Source: Molossus alvarezi
Taxonomy: Eukaryota; Chordata; Mammalia; Chiroptera; Molossidae
Length of the DNA stretch: 64,000 bases
Reading direction: 5' to 3'
Assembly: GCA_037176705.1 (NCBI GenBank)
Contig: CM073891.1
Coordinates: 96,779,827-96,843,826, forward strand
The translations under genes and the position numbers were made by a program. A model generated the notes under the pieces. The model was not told the DNA's origin and did no database searches. It saw nothing but the letters and a program-made list of their open reading frames with translations. Positions 9,652 through 21,100 of this stretch are shown here, one piece after another. How positions within the stretch are numbered: position 1 is the stretch's first letter; each line of letters begins with the position of its first letter.

Positions 9652-10540
9652 TACTCTTTCCTATTTCATGACCCCTACTGCAATAATTTTGAACAAAGTC
9701 TTCCTTACAGTTTTAACAAATGTCAGAATAATTTTTTAACAGTCCCAATCATGACCTTTGGTTGTATCCACTCCCCTTAGCAAGTGCAGAAAGAATGTAG
9801 ACCATGGGGACAGTGGGATGGGGGAGGCTTGTGGGATCTGGGGCTCCCAGGACAGACTCAAAGGCCTCAGAGCCCAGGAAGGAGTCAGGGAGACCATGAG
9901 GGGCTCCCATTTATTATGCTGGGACATGGGGGAACGGACACTGGACCCAGAGTCTAGTAAATGTAAGGAAGTCTTATTTTTAATAATACTATTAAGCTAC
10001 ACTTTAGCTCAGACCCTAAGGAAAACTGATAAGTTATTCAGACTAACATTCTTTCAATACCCTTTACCTCATATATTTCCACTTGCTTACTGGAGTCCTA
10101 AGAATTATGTGTCAGATTCATGACAGAGGCCACAAACCGTCATCATGGTGACCTGCTCTGGTGAGTCCTCTGACAGGGCTTGGAGCTGGCTTGGGGTTTC
10201 TTTGATAGTCTTCACTTTTTTTTTTTTTTTAACTCTAGAGGTAACTCTGTCTTAGGTTTACAACCTGGCCTCTCCTATTAGTAGAAATTCTATTTGGCAC
10301 TGTGGGACCTCCGATTTATTCAGAAAACACTACTTAAATCCAATGTTGAGCAATGTGGTACCTTTGGCATAGTCTCCCAGCCAGAGGAACAAGTTCCCGA
10401 TCCTGTGAGTCAGGAGGCTGGCCTTTGTCACTCACCAGGACAGAGGAGTCATGCCTAAGGGCCCACCTGCCTGCCATTAGGGTGGCAAGGCTGCTTGGGA
10501 ATCACACTAGCATTTCTGAGGAACTGAGTCTGCCTCAGAG
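9652..10540. other. CPA4 upstream region
   Basis: No repeat was recognised from about 9670 to the TATA box except a T run at 10208-10228. This is the most repeat-poor stretch of the CPA2-CPA4 spacer and a natural place for CPA4 control elements. No individual site is claimed. Confidence 0.4.
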
Positions 10541-10544
10541 TCCT

Positions 10545-10552
10545 TATAAATA
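10545..10552 (+). promoter_or_regulatory. CPA4: CPA4 TATA box
   Basis: TATAAATA lies 39-46 nt upstream of the CPA4 start codon. A start site near 10575 would leave a 5' UTR of about 15-20 nt, which is in keeping with this family. Confidence 0.7.
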
Positions 10553-10590
10553 CAACTTGGCTCAGCCACTGTGACAGACACCTTTGGGAC

Positions 10591-10658
10591 ATGATGTGGA
10601 TACTGTTCTTTGGGGCCCTTATCGGACCCAGCATCTGCAGCCGAGAAAAATGTTTTGG
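10591..10658 (+). CDS. CPA4: CPA4 coding exon 1
   Basis: Two ATGs stand in a row. The first gives [12 protein letters not shown], which aligns residue by residue with human MRW and has G at -3, so it is taken as the start. The exon encodes the signal peptide (hydrophobic 3-12, probable cleavage after Cys16) and the first propeptide residues. Donor GTAAGT, phase 2. Confidence 0.93.
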
Positions 10659-12104
10659 GTAAGTTCCCTTTGAACTTATTATTATTACTTGATTAGTTTA
10701 GAGTTACGGGAGTCAAATGAATTTGAAAATGCATGGCTGATGATACTTCCAGCGGTACGCATTGAGCAAAAGACCTGGGCTCCTATCCCAGCTCTGCCCT
10801 GTGTCACCCCGGACGAGTTACTTATCTCTCACGCTCAGTTGCACATGTGAAATCAGGCCCGGGTGATCGCTGTAGTCCTCTCTAGCTCCCTCCTCTCCTG
10901 CCAATTCTTTTTCCTCCTAGTTCTTATTTGTCAGGCAGTTCCTGGCATCTTCTATTTTCTTACCTCCTATATTATGACGGAACAAGAATAATCAGAAATT
11001 GTTTCTAATTTCTGTCCCTCTTAAGGGCAAACCTGGCTTCACCTCTCCGATGACGGTGAAGGCTAAGGGCTTTCTCAATGGCACCTGGGACATGGAGATT
11101 TGCTAGGCCTTGCCCAGCCACGGCTCTGAAAATGGACATGCCAGCATACACCCGAACACCGTGCACGCACAGACCCAGCGTCTCCACAGTGTTCTGTGGT
11201 TTGCAGAGAGGGCACTGGGGAGGCAGGAGAGATGAAAGGGTGCCATGATACCCTGCTGGAAGATTGAATTCTAATAACTCATTACTGCACAAATGCTTTG
11301 CCATTTGCAAAAAGCTTTAGTGTGCCTTATCTTTTGGATCACACAACAACTCTGCCAGGCAGGGTTGTTATTTTCCTTTATTTAAACATGAAAAAACTCA
11401 GCCTTAGAAAGATTAAGAAACCTGCCCAAGGCCACTTAGCTGGTAAGCAGGGGAGATGAAACTCTGAGTGCAAAACCCATACCATTTTGTTGTAACACAA
11501 GGTAATCTCCAGATAGAATCCTCTATCTCACTGATGTATCTATAGCTACTAGTTTATTCTATTATACTATCTGGCGAAAGGGACTTTGGGGTTGTTTGCT
11601 GAGGTAATTACAGTAGTCCTCTTTATTTGTGGGGCATCTGTTCCAAGATCCCCAGGGGGTGCCTGAAACCACAGAGAGTACCAAACCCCATATATAGTAT
11701 GTTTTTTCCTATTCGTACATACTTAGGATCAAGTTTAATTTATATCTTAGGCAGATTAAGAGAGTAACAATAATAACTAACAGTAAAGTAGAATAATTAT
11801 AACAACACACTGTAATAAAAGTTATGTGCATGTGATCTTTCTCTCTCAAAATATTTTATTGGCCCTGGCCGGTTTGGCTCAGCGGTTAAAGCGTCGGCCT
11901 GCGGTCCAGAGAGACTCGAGTTCGGTTCCCACTAAGGGCACGTACCTCAGTTGCAGTTTGTCCTCGGCCTGGGTTGGTGGTCGTGCGGGTGGCAGCCACT
12001 CGATGTGTCCCTTCACGTCGATGTTTCTCTCTCTCTCTCTCTCCCTCCCGCTCTATCTGAACAAAAAATGGAAAAATGTCCTCTGGTGAGGATTAAAAAA
12101 AAAG

Positions 12105-12158
<54 letters not shown>

Positions 12159-15100
12159 TTTATTGTACTGTATTCACCCTTTGTCCTGTGGTGATGGGAG
12201 ATGAAGCGAAGTACTCAGAACGGTGTGTAATTGAAAACTTATGAATTGTTTACTTCTGAGATTTTTCATTTAATACTTTCAGACTGCAGGTAACTGAGCC
12301 ACAGAAAGCAAAACCGCGGATAAGGGGGAACCACTGTCCTTCTATGAAATCGAGTAATTTTTATGGTGATGACTTCTGTTCACACCTGGTCTGTACTGCC
12401 AAACAGCTTAGAGGCTTCGGCACAGCGGTGGCTGGGGAAGGAGATGTTTCCTAGGCAGCTCAGTGTAATAACTACGCTGCCGTGTGGGCCGACACAGGAA
12501 GTGGTTGGGCTCCCACTGCAGCTATTCACGTGACTGACAATCTTTCTCAGACTTCTCTTAGCAGCGGGCACCTGGGCTGAGACAGCTGGGCTGGGCCCTG
12601 GAGTCCTCGCCACAGGAGCGGGCACAGGAAGGGCTGTGTGTCTGGGCTAATTGCAGATGGTTATAACCATCAGTACCATCCTCACCCCCAAATCTGGTCT
12701 CACCCCATAGCAAAGGTGGTGGAATCCTTCCTGGGGTCCGCAGACATGTCCCAGAAGGTGAACATTTAGAGCAAGAGGAAGTTGGCCTTTGAGCATTCAA
12801 GTGGCTGGGACACAGGTTGGCTTGGAGGGGGTACAGCGCTGAGGAGAGGAAGATGATGGTGCCCCCAAACCCTCCATCCTAGTCTCTGTTCTTTCTACTC
12901 AACTCACCTACTTCCCTAGTCTGTCTCTGCGGGTGTCTTCAGTCATCGTAAGGATGGGAAGGTGGCCAGGATGCCCACAGGTGTGGGGCAGGCAGAGAAA
13001 GGAAGTAGACACAGAACTGGTTGCATCACTGTGGCTGGCAGGCATTTGAGTTCTGTGCAGCCGTCTTGGTACTCGTGGTAGGTACTAAGCCCGGTCGGGG
13101 ATGCAGTGAGAAAGGCACAAAGACCAGGCCACTTGGGGAGGTGCGGAAGCTCAGCACCAAGGTGACTTCTGACTTCAGAACACGGGACAAGTGTGAGGAA
13201 GGGAGAGGGGATCGCCGACCATCGTGGAGGCAGAGTGGGACAGCCCTGGGTAGCAGAGAGGCCAGAGTTAACAAGAGCTGTAAGGATGCCTGTGTGGAGT
13301 GCAGGGGTGAGTGTGGCAACCTGGGAATCCCGTCCTATCCCTCCTCCCAGGCCACCCTTCCAGAATGGAATTTCCAGATGGTGGACACAGGTTGTGTTCA
13401 GCCACCCACGCTAGGAAAGGCACTTTCCAAATAGAGACAAAGACAACGAGGACCAAAAAAAAACAAACACACACACACAAAAAAAGGCTGCTCTTTACCT
13501 GGCACCCACTTATGTTATCCGCTTCCAGGTATTTAGTTATTTATTATTTATTTTTATCCTCACCCAAGGACATTTTTGCATTTATCTTCAGATAGAGTGG
13601 GAGAGAGAGAGGGAGGAAGAGAGAGAAAGAAACATCAATGTGAGAGAGACACATCGACTGGTTGCCACTCACCCGACCTCGACCAGGGCCGGGGACAAAC
13701 TGCAACCGAGCTACGTGCCCTTAGCGGGAACCGAACCCAGGACTCTCTGGTCCACGGGCCAATGCTCTAACTGCAGAGCCGAAGTGGCCAGGGCGCCTCC
13801 AGGTTTTGATGGACTTTTGTTCATGGAAATGATGTTAATTAAACAACCCCTTCTCCTCCATTTTAGCGCCACCTGAAGACTGTCCCTCACATTGCCTCCT
13901 CTGGGCAGGGGAAACTCCATGGGTGATGGGAGTTGTTCCTAAAGCCTGGGTGGAGATTGCTAGGCAACTAAGGAAAAGGGCGAGGAGTCCAGGCAGAGGG
14001 GGCAGCGTGTGCAAAGGCATGGAGGGGCAAAGTACCTGGGGAATTTGGGATTTCAGTGAGTCTGGAGTCAAGCAGGCATAGGAGGGAGAGGTGGAAGCAA
14101 GACAGATGGGGACGGACTCTACTCTACCAGCCCACTGTCAATGTAAAAAGTGTCCAAACCTGTAGAGAATTTTTATATGCATTGTTTTGAGTTTATTTGA
14201 GCCAAACAGATGACACGCCAGGGAAGCAGGCTCTCAAATGCTCCAGAAAAACGAGAGTTTTGCACTTTCTTTTATACATTTGGACTTAAGGAGGAAAGGT
14301 AAGGAAGATTACATGAAGGTGGGGATTATAGGACAGTTAACAAGATTATGTGCTCCCTGGAGGGGTCTGAAAAGAGGCATTCAAAGGCGTGTTAACCTGG
14401 GTCACAAGGGCAAGGGACAGGGCTTTGCTTAAACTGAAGATAAGCCTTTTATAGACCTGGAACGTGACTACCCACTGGGACCTGCCCGGTTAGAAATTTA
14501 TGATCAGATTACTCTGTGAGGTTACTTTTGGTCAGATTACAGAGCCCCCTTTTTTGGTCCACATCCTCCTCGCTGCCTCTCTGAATACTGCGGCTGTGTC
14601 TCTAACCTCCGTCGCCGGGCTGCTTCGGGCACCGTGAATGGACTGTGAATTGAATCATCATCGGCCGGCGAGACTCACTGTGGCCCACTGTCACGGGCTC
14701 CAGGAGCGCTGGTGTTCTGTGGCGCAGTAACCGCTTTGGAAAAAGTAAAACAAATGCTCTGGGTGAATGTGCAACATGGTTTTTATACTTTTGAGAGAGA
14801 GAGCTCCTTAGTTCGATGATCCTCTTTTTCTCTCTTCCCCTCCCCTGCTTCTTTGTGATTGTTCTGGTCAGCGCCGTATTTTACAAATGCCTACTTTGGC
14901 CAATAACAGGGCCCAAGCACTTTCTAGAACACCACTTCTAAGACGTTCTTTTTCTGGAGTGTTGGGGTGTGTTGTGACAGAGCATGAGTTTGGCAGATGG
15001 GCCTGGTCCGGAGCCAGGAGTGAGGATTTCCTTTCTGTTTTAAACCCTGCCCTTTTTGTGTGAGGCAGGCTGCCTGTGTCGGGGAAATGGTGGTTTGACT

Positions 15101-18100
15101 CCTCATCTTCCCAGGGCTGCGGTCCAACTCCTTCCAGGCCTGTTGGGCTCAGACTGAGACCGTCCAGCCAGCAGCTTCCCCACCAGGGCCCAGCAGCACC
15201 CATGGATGCAGTTTGCTGCCCAGCTCCCAGGGCCCTGTGGAGGCCACATGAGTTGAGAGAACGCGAGCCTTTGGCCCTGGCATTTCCTCCTGACCTGCCG
15301 CCTGCAATGGTAGCAACTCTTCAGGGACCTTGTCTCCTTGGGGCTGGACTAGACCCCCAGAGATCCGGGAGAACCTCCCCGAACAGCGTTCCACCCCGAG
15401 AGTCCGTGGGAGAGAGCTGGCTTTTCGGCGAGGAGAGCCCGATCTGCCACGTGAGGCTGCACGTTTAGCTCCCTGCGACAGAACTATTTTCTCTGTCAAC
15501 AGGTCCTTCAGCCCACAGCTCTCTCCACCAGCTCTTCCCGCATTCATTCGTGTCAAAGGGATGACGCATGTGACAGCGTTGAGTGCAGATTCATTTGGCT
15601 CGTCACCTAGCAACAGCCTAATGGCTCCCCTGGCTACTTGAGCCAGCCGAGAGCACAAAGGCAGCTTTTCAGGCTCGACCTTCTCCCACCCACGCACAGG
15701 ACTTGGGGGGCCTCTTCCCCTGCCGCTGCCGCAGATGCTAAATAGCGTACATGAAACAACTGCAGGCCAGACTACAAAGGGGGGCTCCCCCTGGGCCCTC
15801 CCAGGGTCCCCTGGGGAGGACTAACTCCCCAATTCAGCCCCAGCACCTTGGCCCTACTCTGATTTGAATTTTTACAGGGTCTTGGAGCTGGACAAGATCG
15901 AATGCGCTCTCAGCTCTCCCCTCTGTGCTAAGAGGAAAATAGCTAACCCCCCAGGGATGGGAGGTCTGCTCCCTTTTCTGGCTGCTGCCAGCATGGACCT
16001 TGGGCCAGAGTTTCTTCTTTTAAGAAAAAATTAAAGTAAAATTTATTTTTAATTGAATTTGTGGGGGTGACATTGGTTCACAACATCATAGAGGTTTCAG
16101 GTGGACAACTCAACAAAACATCATCTGCACCCGCCTCTCCCGCCGGTTCCAGCCTGAGCCCCTGACAGTGAAGAAGTGCTTCTTTATGTCTTGAGTTAGC
16201 TTTGCGTGTAACTCAGGAACATTCCTTCCTGCAAAATATATATGTTTTTCATTATAAAGTAATATGACCACATTACAGAAAACAGATACAAGGGGGAAAA
16301 AAGTCAGTCATCCATAATTCCATGACCCGAACATAAGCACTGTCAGCATTTGCTAGATTTCCGTTGTCTGTTTTTCTTCCAATGCATCTGCTTTTTCCAT
16401 ACTTGTGATCATGGCATACATACAACTCTGTGTCCTGCTCTTTCACTTAATATTTTCCTTAAAGTTATACCATAAGCACTTTTTCATATTTGCCACGTAG
16501 TCTTATTTTTAATGGCTATACATTATAACCAAAGGCTAGACCATTTCCTCTCATTCGGCGCAATTATGTCTGGGACAGTGGACTTGGGGTTTATTTGCCA
16601 GCGGAAAGCTCACCATTATCTTTTGCTTTTCTTTTCTTTTTTTTTTTTTGTCTTCTCCAGGGACCAAGTTTTTAGGATTAATGTCAGAAATGGAGACGAG
16701 ATCAGCAAACTAAATGAGCTAGTGAATTCAGACAACTTTAAGGTACTGGTTCTTCCTAGTCCTCTCGGGTGTCTTCTAATTTTGGTGGGAGAAGCCGCAC
16801 GCCACTGACATTATTTCTGGAGAGTGTGTGTACTGGCCAATGTGCATTTCCATGCTGGAGAGGGCTGATGGGGTGTGTGGGGGGTGCTGGGTGTGGGAAG
16901 CCTCCGCAGTGGGCTCCATCTTCCCGTCCGCCATGACTTATTATTATTTCTTGGGCTTTGCTGGGTATTGCCTGCTGGACAGGCCTGACCAGATACAATT
17001 GTGAAATGGGCAAAGTTTGCCCTTGGGCAGAACCCAGCTCCCCAGGGATCGCCCTGACTTTTGGCAGCTGCTCTAGAAGAATGAACTAGCTCATTATGCC
17101 TTTTACCTGAACTGTCCTTTAACCTGATTTTTCTCTCTGTTCTCTTCAGGTCAACCTCTGGAAAACTTGCTGTACCTTGGGTCTTCCTGTGGATGTCCTG
17201 GTCCCATTTGTCAGTCTGCAACCAGTCAAATTCTTCCTCAAGTCCCACGGCTTAGATTACTCAGTGACAATTGAAGACCTGCAGGTGAGTAAACCCAGGC
17301 TCCTTGCTTGTCTTGCATGGGACAAAGCAGCCAGAGTAGACTCGAGACATCTCCAAGTTCTGGTCTTATTTTTCTCCATTTTACAGATGCAGACATTGAG
17401 GTATATGAAATAAAGAGCAATGCCTTGTTAGAGGAGCATGTTGTAGTAGAAAGGGCATACACAGGGTGTGGAACCAGACAGATCTGGATCCAAAACCTGA
17501 TTTAGCTAACTATCAGCTGTGTGACTTTGGACGAGCTTTTAACCTCTTGAGCCTGTTTCTTTATTGGTATAATGTTAATAGTGATAACTACTTCATACAA
17601 TTTATGTATTATTATTATTATTATTTTTGGTACGTGCCTCTAGCGGGAACCGAACCCAGGACTCCTGGTCCACAGGCCGACGCTCCAACCGCTGAGCCAA
17701 ACCGGCCAGGGCTATACAATTTATCGAGAAGAATGATTAAGTGTATGTCAAATGTCTAACAGTGCCTGGTATGTCAGAGATGTCCACAAGTATTGTCTTT
17801 CTCCCTTTTCTTATTGGAAGTCAGGAGGGAAGAAGAGAGCGAGGTGGGTGTTGGGGACCAGTCATAGAAAGTATCCTTTGAGAAAGGGGGAGTGTCACCA
17901 ACAGCCCCCAGCAGAGGGAACATCACCACCTTAGCCAGGCATCAGCCTCACGACCTGTATCTGAACAGCAGGACAGTGTCTGGCTAATGTTCTCTCCTTC
18001 ACCGAGGTGGGTTATGGACTAATTGGTGATTTGGCCCGGGAGTTTCCTGATGGCGTGAGCAGCTGTGAGCTTATTAATCATCCTCACATGTCATAGACAT

Positions 18101-21100
18101 CTGCCAGGAGCCTTCAAAGTATGAGTGGTTATAAGAATTTCTTTGTTTCGGAATGGTTTCCCAAGCTGTGTATTTCAGAGGCACTGGATACCAGATGCGG
18201 GCTGATGTCTAGAGAATTCAAAGTATAGAATAAAAAAATAGCATATCTATTGCTTCCAGAGAGTAAGTGGGTTTTCAATGGGGTGATGTACGATGGCACC
18301 AAGGAGTAAGTTTTTATAGTCACGTGGAAGATATCTGACTTCCATTTACACTTTGGTGTTCAAGGCATTTGATATATGTGTTGAGGTGCCACCATCTAGG
18401 CTGGCCCATGGGCCAAGTCATGGTGGAAACTCATGAATCTCAGTCTCCAGCGGACCATTCAGTGTCTCCATGTCTGTTTTAGGCCCTTTTAGATAAGGAA
18501 AATGAAGAAATGCAATACAACGAAGAGCAAGAACGAAGCGGTAATAACTTCAACTATGGGGCCTATCACTCCCTGGAAGCTGTAAGTGTTTCAGAGCAGG
18601 TTAAGATCAGGGTTATCGGTCTCCCGAGTTTTGTGACCCCTTTTCTTCACTTTCAGGAGGTATTTGTCCTTCACTGAGGGGCGAAAATGTGTACACGGTG
18701 ATTCCTTTCTAATCCTTGGTTTGTTTAATGTTCGCCAGCACCTAAGAGCCTAGTGAAAAGACAAACTTTCTCCCACATGTGTCCTTTTCTTAAGTAACTC
18801 TTAAAGGAAGCCATGAAATACCTGCAGTCATCCCCAGTGCTTACGTTAACCTTCTCGTGCCCCACCATAACCCTTTTAGTCCCCTAAGTTAAAATGTTAC
18901 TTGTTCCAGGCAAATAGACAAGTGATTATTTCCAAGGTTAACCAAGTATTTCCACTCATTTATCATGACTGCTTAAAACATATATTTGTTCCATAATGCA
19001 TTTTGGTGCTGTGTTTAGTTAGAAACCACTTTATATAGATGAATGACTTTCAAGGTAAGCCAACACTTCAAATGAAAAACTTGGAGCAGAATAATTTAAT
19101 GCGATATTGGAACTTGAGGAATCCAGAGGAGCTAATAGAATGGAATCGCATCACACACAGTGCAGTTCTCCTATGTCCCTCAATGTCTTCTTCATGAACC
19201 TGGAAACTCTTGGCTTAGGAACACAAGCCAAATCTAAACTGGTGGCCTCCTTCCTATACCTCAATACACGTTGTTCTTTGTATCCAAAGATGGTGCTCCT
19301 GGTATGCTTTTCACGAAGCATATACTTTGAGTTGTTTATCTTCTAGTGAGGAATTACTTCAAAGGCTGACCAACTATTTGCAGGTTTCTCTTGTGATTAT
19401 CAGTAGCTTCGTTTATTGTGTACACTTCCAACTGCATTGTCCCTTGATCCTTCCTGTGACCATTGACATACATCTGCAAAACAGCTGGATAAAGTTAGGA
19501 GTTCAGACCAGGGCCACAGACAAAAGCAGAGTTCAGGGTCCAAATAGGGATTAAAACCCATGATGTTAGTTAGCGTCAATACCATCGGGCACTCCCTAGC
19601 AGAGCTAACCAGTTGCAAATGTCACCCAAACCCTAGCAGCTCCACCGGCTCACTCGCCTGCTGCGGCTTTGTTCCCTGGCTTTAGGTGCCATTGTCATCT
19701 GGTTTACAGCTACCCCTTGTTCCCCGAGAGGCCTTTTACTGTGGTTTGGTGTGTCATCATCTCCCTCCTGGCTTGGTCATATTCAGCTTTTTCCTAAAAA
19801 GAGTTTTTAAGAGCTCCTATCCTACAACCACATAGGTCTCAGTTGTTCAGTGGGAATTTCATGTTTATTTCTGCCAGGGTTTCTAGTTTCAGACCCTTAG
19901 TGTGTGTTGTGGTTGCTGTTATTTTTGTTTGTTTCTTAGGTGAGTTTTCCCCTGATGTTGGCTATGAATTTGGACACCTCCCCTCCCCCACGTCCTCCAC
20001 CAGTCTGGACTCAGCTTGGTGTTTTAACTTTTCCTGGGTGACTCTTTCCCCGCAGGGCTCAGGGCAGGCATCTGGCTTTTGCTCCACTTTCTAGGGTCAG
20101 TGGATAGAGTTCCAGGCCCTTTTCAAGGCTCGGTTGCCAATTCCCATGTCTCAAGTCCTATCTCCTTGCCCCGTACTGGGTCCCGTGCCCTCTATTACTA
20201 TTCCTGGTTTGCGGTGAACCCTCAGCACCTAAGGCAGATATGTGGGCTTCATCCTCTGCCCCCCACTCTGCCATCTTATTCCCTCTTTATTTCTGGCACC
20301 TGCAATCCCCACCCCCCCTTTTTTTTTGCTTTTTAACTTGGCTGTGAATAATTTTCATTGTATTTTATCTGGCTTGCCTATGTATTTTGGGAGTGGTTTC
20401 TTGCTTCAATTTGCCATTTTGACGCCAACTCTGATAGACCCTTTAAGCTTGATTTTATTCTGGGTATTGATTGCACATTTTCCTCCTCTGTAAAGGTCCT
20501 TCTTCCCATTTTAAGGTCTAAATATGAATTTGTTTATTTCTTTCTTTTGACCCTCAAAAGGTTTGAGCAGTTAAGATGGATGAACTAACTCTATTTAAAT
20601 CACTCATAACCATGATTGACAGCTCTTCACTGTTCTCTCAAAGCCTTTAGAGGAATCATCTCCAAACTGGAGTGCCTGTCCGGTGGGATGGAGAGAAACG
20701 ATCGCAACTTCTATTTATATTTCTGCACATACATAGTGCATGCTAATTTTTTTTTATCCTCACCTAAGGATATTTTTTCTACTTATCTTCAGATAGAGTG
20801 AGAGAAGGAGGGAGAGAGAGAGGGAGGGGAGGAGAGAGGGAGGGGAGGAGAGAGGGAGGGGGAGAGAGAAACATTGACGTGAGAGGGACACATCAACTGG
20901 TTGCCTCCCACATGACCCCAACCAGGACTGGGGACAAACTGCAACCAAGGTATGTGCCCTTGACCAGAATTGAACCCACGACTCATTGGTCCACAAGCTG
21001 ATGCTCTAACTGTTGAGCCAAACCTGCCAGGGCTATGCTAAGTTTTTTTTAACTGCTGGAGAAAGTGATCGAAAAAGTTTGGATAACACTGATTTCAAGA

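Larger units (their letters stand above)
11611..12336. mobile_element. Tigger-type DNA transposon, split by Ves
   Basis: The left end cagtagtcctctttatttgt and the right end, on the other strand cagtggttcccccttatcc, form inverted termini. The interior wording (gtgcctgaaaccaca, ccatatatagtatgtttttt, gtaataaaagttatgtg, gataagggggaaccactg) is that of a non-autonomous TcMar-Tigger element. No transposase frame remains. A Ves SINE (11862-12152) is inserted. Confidence 0.75.
10659..16660 (+). other. CPA4: CPA4 intron 1
   Basis: A 6-kb intron holding two MIRs, a Tigger element split by a Ves SINE, a second Ves, an LTR-like repeat and an L1 tail. 12337-13530 has no recognised feature. 14541-16020 is GC- and CpG-rich compared with its surroundings, also without a recognised repeat, and could be regulatory. 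Confidence 0.7.

Noticed and set aside
15149..15697. 182-codon - strand open frame in CPA4 intron 1
   Set aside because: It lies in GC-rich intron sequence where stops are rare by composition. No splice sites, domains or partner frames.
20806..20866. Tandem GA-rich array as a CRISPR-like or regulatory repeat
   Set aside because: It is the expanded purine tract of an antisense Ves SINE; no spacers.
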